From NCBI GenBank assembly GCA_003152955.1, contig PMBQ01000275.1:1-15021 (forward strand): DNA of 15,021 nucleotides, read 5' to 3'. Position 1 is the stretch's first letter. Each line of letters opens with the position of its first letter. The position numbers were made by a program, and so were the translations under genes. Positions 11,851 to 15,021 of this stretch are shown here, in pieces. This DNA comes from Candidatus Bathyarchaeota archaeon (lineage in GTDB: Archaea; Thermoproteota; Bathyarchaeia; 40CM-2-53-6; FEN-987). The notes under the pieces were generated by a model that saw only the letters and a program-made list of their open reading frames with translations, was not told the DNA's origin and did not search any database.

Positions 11851-12311
11851 ACTCACGGACGCTCTATCAATTCATTGGCGTCGTGGTGGGCTTCGCGCTT
11901 ATCGATTACGGATTCGATTTCATTGCGGCCGGTTTACCTGGAGCTCGTGAGATGACGTCACAGTTCATTGGTGTGAACATGCTGCTTGGGGGATCTGTGG
12001 TCGTCTTCATTTCACTTTTCTTCCTGCTTGGACCTGCTCAGACGTCTATTCCAAGTTCTCGACCAGAATCTGGGGCCGTTCGTGGGATTGGGAATGAGAC
12101 AGTTGTAGAAGAACAGACACCGCGTCAATTTCGTTTTTACAAGAATATTGAGAACGTAGGATACGTCATGACTGTGCTTGGGATTTTCGCAGCTGCGGAT
12201 CTGGTGCTTCAAGTCTTTATCTATCACAACGAGGCGCGAGGGTGGGTTGATGCATTAGTGCTGGTCGTATCTGAATTGTTAGTGTTTGCTATTTTCGGTT
12301 CATTCGAGTAA
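11847..12311 (+). CDS. Four-helix integral membrane protein, unknown function
   Basis: I do not recognise the family. From TTG 11847 the protein is 154 residues. It has four predicted transmembrane helices: LYQFIGVVVGFALIDYGFDF, FIGVNMLLGGSVVVFISLFF, YVMTVLGIFAAADLVLQVFI and WVDALVLVVSELLVFAIFG. A hydrophilic loop of about 45 residues (PAQTSIPSSRPESG, VVEEQTPRQFRFYKNIENVG) sits between helices 2 and 3. The two halves may be a duplicated hairpin. The longer frame starting at TTG 11802 adds MHFISHFFLCHTRIE, but a TATA-like box lies within that extension. The start overlaps the preceding small frame's stop. It precedes the multicopper oxidase by 114 bases; a functional link is possible but not shown. 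Confidence 0.65.
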   Translation: MNSRTLYQFIGVVVGFALIDYGFDFIAAGLPGAREMTSQFIGVNMLLGGSVVVFISLFFLLGPAQTSIPSSRPESGAVRGIGNETVVEEQTPRQFRFYKNIENVGYVMTVLGIFAAADLVLQVFIYHNEARGWVDALVLVVSELLVFAIFGSFE

Positions 12312-12425
12312 GATCACATTTTCGTTCTTGTTGTGAGCTTGCACATACATCACTTAGGCACTCCAGAAGGGCTGAAGTAGATGTTAAGTACCGCATTATC
12401 TTCATCAACCGATTCATGATCCGAA

Positions 12426-14603
12426 TTGAGCGCTAACAAGTCTCCGAAGAGGATCAACAGAAAATCATTCCTCAAGTTACTAGTGGCTACTGGAATTGGC
12501 CTTGTGGAAGGCATAGGCTTGGCAAGGTATGTCTTTCCACCAGTTGCTATTCCCAGAGCCCTCACCACAACTGTCACTTCAACGCTAACAACAACCGGAT
12601 CATTTCCTGGGTCACAGACTGCGCTAGGCGGAGCTGCCATCCCCAAATACGTAGATCCGGTTCCCACTTTCGTCGGAACCAGAGTTGACGCGTCCAGAAA
12701 CAGAGAACTGGTCGTCAACAACCTTGAGTTTCAGCAGAAGATCCTCCCTGATAACTTCTACAACCGACTAGGCGAACCCTACAATAATGGCACATATGTC
12801 TGGGGTTACGCTGTGAATGACGGACAGAAAACATTCGGCCCACTCTACCCTGCTTTCACCATAGAAGCCAAACGTCACACGCCTTTACGAGTGACATACG
12901 TCAACAGTCTAACTAACACGTACCTTCAGCAGCACCTAACTGTAGACCAAACAGTTCACTGGGCGAACCCACTTGATCTCGCCATGGATAACCCAGCAGC
13001 CACGAAAAGATACACCGGACCGATTCCGGTAGTGACACACCTTCACGGTGCCGAAGTTCCCTCGGCATCGGACGGAGGACCTGACGCATGGTTCACGCCG
13101 GGATACGGAAAGAAAGGACCAGCTTGGACCTACGGAGGAGTAACGCAGAATTACACGTATCCAAACGAGCAGGAAGCCACTACTCTATTCTACCACGACC
13201 ATGCCCTCGGAGTCACACGCCTTAACCTCTACGCAGGCTTGCTCGGATTCTACTTCATCAGGGACGAATACGACACGGGAATCCCTGGCACGGGACTCAA
13301 CCTGCCCGCTGGACCGTATGAGATCGAATTAGCCATCCAAGATAAGATGTTTGACGAAAACGGTCAACTACTTTTTCCTGATGGCACTGGAGCAAATGCA
13401 GATGGCTCGATACCAGCAGGGTTCAACGGATCGCCACCAAATCCGGGTACTCATCCTTTCTGGATACCAGAATTCTTTGGAGACGTTGTAGTGGTGAACG
13501 GGAAGTCATGGCCTTACTTGAATGTCGAGCCGCGGAGATACCGTTTCCGTATTGTGGACGGAGCAAACGCGCGGTTCTTCAACCTCACAATCCCAGGGGT
13601 GAGAACTTGGGCCATCGGTACTGACGGTGGACTTCTGGACAAACCAGTACCGGTCGATAACATCTTCCTGGCACCAGCAGAACGGGCAGATGTAATTGTT
13701 GATTTCAGCTCTGCTGCTGGACAAACGATAATCATGACAAACGATGCCCCTGGCCCATTCCCAAATGGAGGTGGAGGTCCTCCTAACTTCAAAGATACAG
13801 TTGGGCAAATCATGAAATTCATCGTGGGCACAACAGTCACGGGAGGAGGGGATACTAGCTTCGATCCCTCAGCTTCCGGGGCCACGCTCCGCGGAGGTAA
13901 CCAGCAATCCCCATCCATGGTCAGATTAGCTGATGGCAAAGGGGGAATTACTTCAGGAGTGAGCATCGACAAATACAGGATGTTGACTTTGAACGAACTC
14001 TCGATTCACCCAATTCTAAACAACACCCTTTGGGCAGGCATGAGACCGCCAGCTGGCACGCCAATACCGGGCTTCGTCCAGGTCGGACCCAATTATCTTT
14101 CGGAACTTCCACAAGTAGGTGCTACTGAACGTTGGGACATCGTAAACATGACCGGGATGGCGCATCCTATACACTTACACTTGATTCAATTCCAATTGAT
14201 GAATCGCCAGAATTGCAACCTTGGTGGATACATCAATCTCTACAACTCGTCGTTCTCAGGAGGCAAATACATCGCCGACTATGGTCCACCACTCGACTAT
14301 AACAAACCAAATGCTGCCGGAGCGTTTGGAGGAAACCCAGACGTAACTCCATTCTTGCAGGACGCACCAGAACCCCCGCGACCGTGGGAGGTTGGCTGGA
14401 AGGACACCTTCAAGATGCTCCCCGGCCAAGTCACTCGCATCATAGTTCGCTGGGCACCACAGGACGTCACTCTTGAGGCAGCTTCGGCCGGTCGTAACAG
14501 ATACTCCTTCGACCCAACTGTGGGGCCAGGCTATGTTTGGCATTGTCACATGGTTGACCACGAAGACAACGAGATGATGCGCCCCTACAAGGTTCAACCG
14601 TAG
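12426..14603 (+). CDS. Exported CotA-like multicopper oxidase
   Basis: A 725-residue three-domain multicopper oxidase that oxidises a substrate at the T1 copper and reduces O2 at the T2/T3 cluster. All copper motifs are present: HLHG (205-208), YHDHA (256-260), HPIHLH (580-585), and HCHMVDHEDNEM (706-717) with Cys707, His712 and axial Met717 of T1. The spacing and THLHG..VPSASDGG, ALGVTRLNLYAGLLG and EMMRPYKV are typical of the CotA/bilirubin-oxidase group, not fungal laccases. The N-terminus INRKSFLKLLVATGIGL is Tat-like, with RK in place of RR. It is followed by a Thr/Ser-rich stretch (residues 47-60) that could be a surface stalk. The protein is longer than CotA because of this N-terminus and loop insertions. 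The start TTG 12426 is forced by an in-frame TGA at 12417-12419. Possible roles are Mn, Cu or phenolic oxidation. Confidence 0.93.
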   Translation: MSANKSPKRINRKSFLKLLVATGIGLVEGIGLARYVFPPVAIPRALTTTVTSTLTTTGSFPGSQTALGGAAIPKYVDPVPTFVGTRVDASRNRELVVNNLEFQQKILPDNFYNRLGEPYNNGTYVWGYAVNDGQKTFGPLYPAFTIEAKRHTPLRVTYVNSLTNTYLQQHLTVDQTVHWANPLDLAMDNPAATKRYTGPIPVVTHLHGAEVPSASDGGPDAWFTPGYGKKGPAWTYGGVTQNYTYPNEQEATTLFYHDHALGVTRLNLYAGLLGFYFIRDEYDTGIPGTGLNLPAGPYEIELAIQDKMFDENGQLLFPDGTGANADGSIPAGFNGSPPNPGTHPFWIPEFFGDVVVVNGKSWPYLNVEPRRYRFRIVDGANARFFNLTIPGVRTWAIGTDGGLLDKPVPVDNIFLAPAERADVIVDFSSAAGQTIIMTNDAPGPFPNGGGGPPNFKDTVGQIMKFIVGTTVTGGGDTSFDPSASGATLRGGNQQSPSMVRLADGKGGITSGVSIDKYRMLTLNELSIHPILNNTLWAGMRPPAGTPIPGFVQVGPNYLSELPQVGATERWDIVNMTGMAHPIHLHLIQFQLMNRQNCNLGGYINLYNSSFSGGKYIADYGPPLDYNKPNAAGAFGGNPDVTPFLQDAPEPPRPWEVGWKDTFKMLPGQVTRIIVRWAPQDVTLEAASAGRNRYSFDPTVGPGYVWHCHMVDHEDNEMMRPYKVQP

Positions 14604-14644
14604 ATGACGACCATCCTTCAAAACGAAAGACAGTTCACAGCATG

Positions 14645-14676
14645 GGGGTGGTGGAATTAGTGGTGCGCACACACAA
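14645..14676 (+). repeat. TGTGTG/TGGTGCG element, short CACACA-tail form
   Basis: The plus strand reads GGGTGGTGGAATTAG, then TGGTGCG, then CACACACAAC. It is a short-form member in which the TGTGTGGTA head is degraded to GGGTGGTGGA. It begins about 42 bases after the oxidase stop. Confidence 0.5.
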
Positions 14677-14740
14677 CAAGAACTCAAGCACACAACATTA
14701 CAACAAATGAAAACTTCTGTGAGCGTAGCGAGCACCTGCA

Positions 14741-14777
14741 TGAAGTGTGTGTGTGCGCACCACCTAACCCACACACG
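14741..14777 (-). repeat. TGTGTG/TGGTGCG element, short CACACA-tail form
   Basis: The plus strand reads GTGTGTGTGTGCGCACCA, then CCTAACCCACACACG. On the minus strand this is CGTGTGTGGGTTAGG, TGGTGCG, CACACACAC. It lies in the opposite orientation to the copy about 90 bases upstream, so the pair forms a loose inverted repeat. Confidence 0.55.
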
Positions 14778-14900
14778 AAGAGAAAACACTCGTTTGCGAA
14801 CTATTAGGAGAGACATGCGATTACTTCAAGAGTCTGGTCTAGGTTTCCAGAATCGTTCGAAAGTCACCGTAGCACCAGAAGATCGAGAGAGGCATTAGTC

Positions 14901-15021
14901 TTGGAAGTAGAAAACGTGTTCAAAATAGCGATGACCTATTCCAGAGTTCGCGAGTTCCTGACAAGCAAGAGGTGGGAGTTCCAAGGAAAGGATGAGGAAA
15001 TGGAGATGGACTCGTTCAGAA
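14901..15021 (+). CDS. Partial CDS, unrecognised, C-terminus beyond window
   Basis: An open frame from TTG 14901 reaches the right edge (40 residues so far). GAGG at 14889-14892 is 8 bases before the TTG. GTG 14916 and ATG 14931 are alternative starts. The visible sequence is LEVENVFKIAMTYSRVREFL, then TSKRWEFQGKDEEMEMDSFR: a helix followed by an acidic segment. It is too short to assign a family. Codon use looks coding and the frame stays open to the edge, but the gene is unconfirmed. Confidence 0.45.
   Translation, partial: MEVENVFKIAMTYSRVREFLTSKRWEFQGKDEEMEMDSFR

Larger units (their letters stand above)
14604..14900. other. Intergenic gap with two short repeat elements
   Basis: Two units of the family (14645-14676 and 14741-14777) are the only structures I recognise here. 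The short plus-strand frame at 14707-14898 passes through the second repeat and has no supported start signal, so I do not call it a gene. Confidence 0.45.

Noticed and set aside
14256..14816. Minus-strand 186-residue frame
   Set aside because: It overlaps the 3' third of the multicopper oxidase, including the HCH copper motif, and continues into repeats. A shadow.
14707..14898. Plus-strand 63-residue frame
   Set aside because: It includes the GT-rich repeat unit and a basic, low-complexity translation, with no start signal.

Overview
The window looks like chromosomal DNA of an archaeon, most likely from the Nitrososphaeria/Thaumarchaeota side of the TACK group. The reasons are TATA-like boxes about 26-28 bases before start codons (leaderless-type promoters), many TTG starts, a thaumarchaeal-style ribbon-helix-helix mini-protein, and Ser/Thr-rich linkers behind export signals. 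No rRNA, complete tRNA, transposase or CRISPR array is visible. The lineage call is inference from style, not from a marker gene.

Layout. 1-427 (-): a multi-pass membrane protein running off the left edge. 596-1075 (+): an SRPBCC-fold protein. 1168-2043 (-): a Tam-like SAM methyltransferase. 2177-2713 (-): a zinc-ribbon/YbjQ protein. 2989-3969 (+): a terpenoid-cyclase-like alpha/alpha toroid protein. 4072-4668 (-): a membrane-anchored unknown. 4996-5151 (-): a 51-residue ribbon-helix-helix protein with a TTG start. 5353-6712 (+): a tight unit of cupin, 93-residue unknown, 23-codon relic-like ORF and nitroreductase. 7240-7998 (+): an SDR oxidoreductase. 8196-9278 (+): a GT2 glycosyltransferase. 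9579-11227 (+): a two-gene sugar-nucleotide operon (nucleotidyltransferase and epimerase overlapping by ATGA). 11561-11850 (+): a small, possibly frameshifted gene. 11847-12311 (+): a four-helix membrane protein. 12426-14603 (+): a CotA-like multicopper oxidase. 14901-15021 (+): the start of an unrecognised gene that leaves the window.

How the genes fit together. The glycosyltransferase, nucleotidyltransferase and epimerase plausibly make and transfer a sugar for surface glycans. The cupin-to-nitroreductase unit looks like a small redox or detoxification operon. The multicopper oxidase is probably exported and oxidises metals, phenols or other reductants outside the cell. The remaining genes are single-gene units separated by promoters.

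The most unusual thing here is not a gene. Most of the larger gaps carry short repeats of one family, about 15 units in 15 kb. All share a core of TGTGTGGTA, a few variable bases, then TGGTGCG. Seven units continue, with the exact spacing of a tRNA 3' end read antisense (CCA, discriminator, 7-base acceptor strand, 5-base T-stem strand, 7-base T-loop), and then stop. The others replace the tRNA part with a CACACAC tail that can fold back on the TGTGTG. Two units are composite, with the core inverted at both ends. This tRNA-3'-end-bearing element family is the main candidate for something undescribed.
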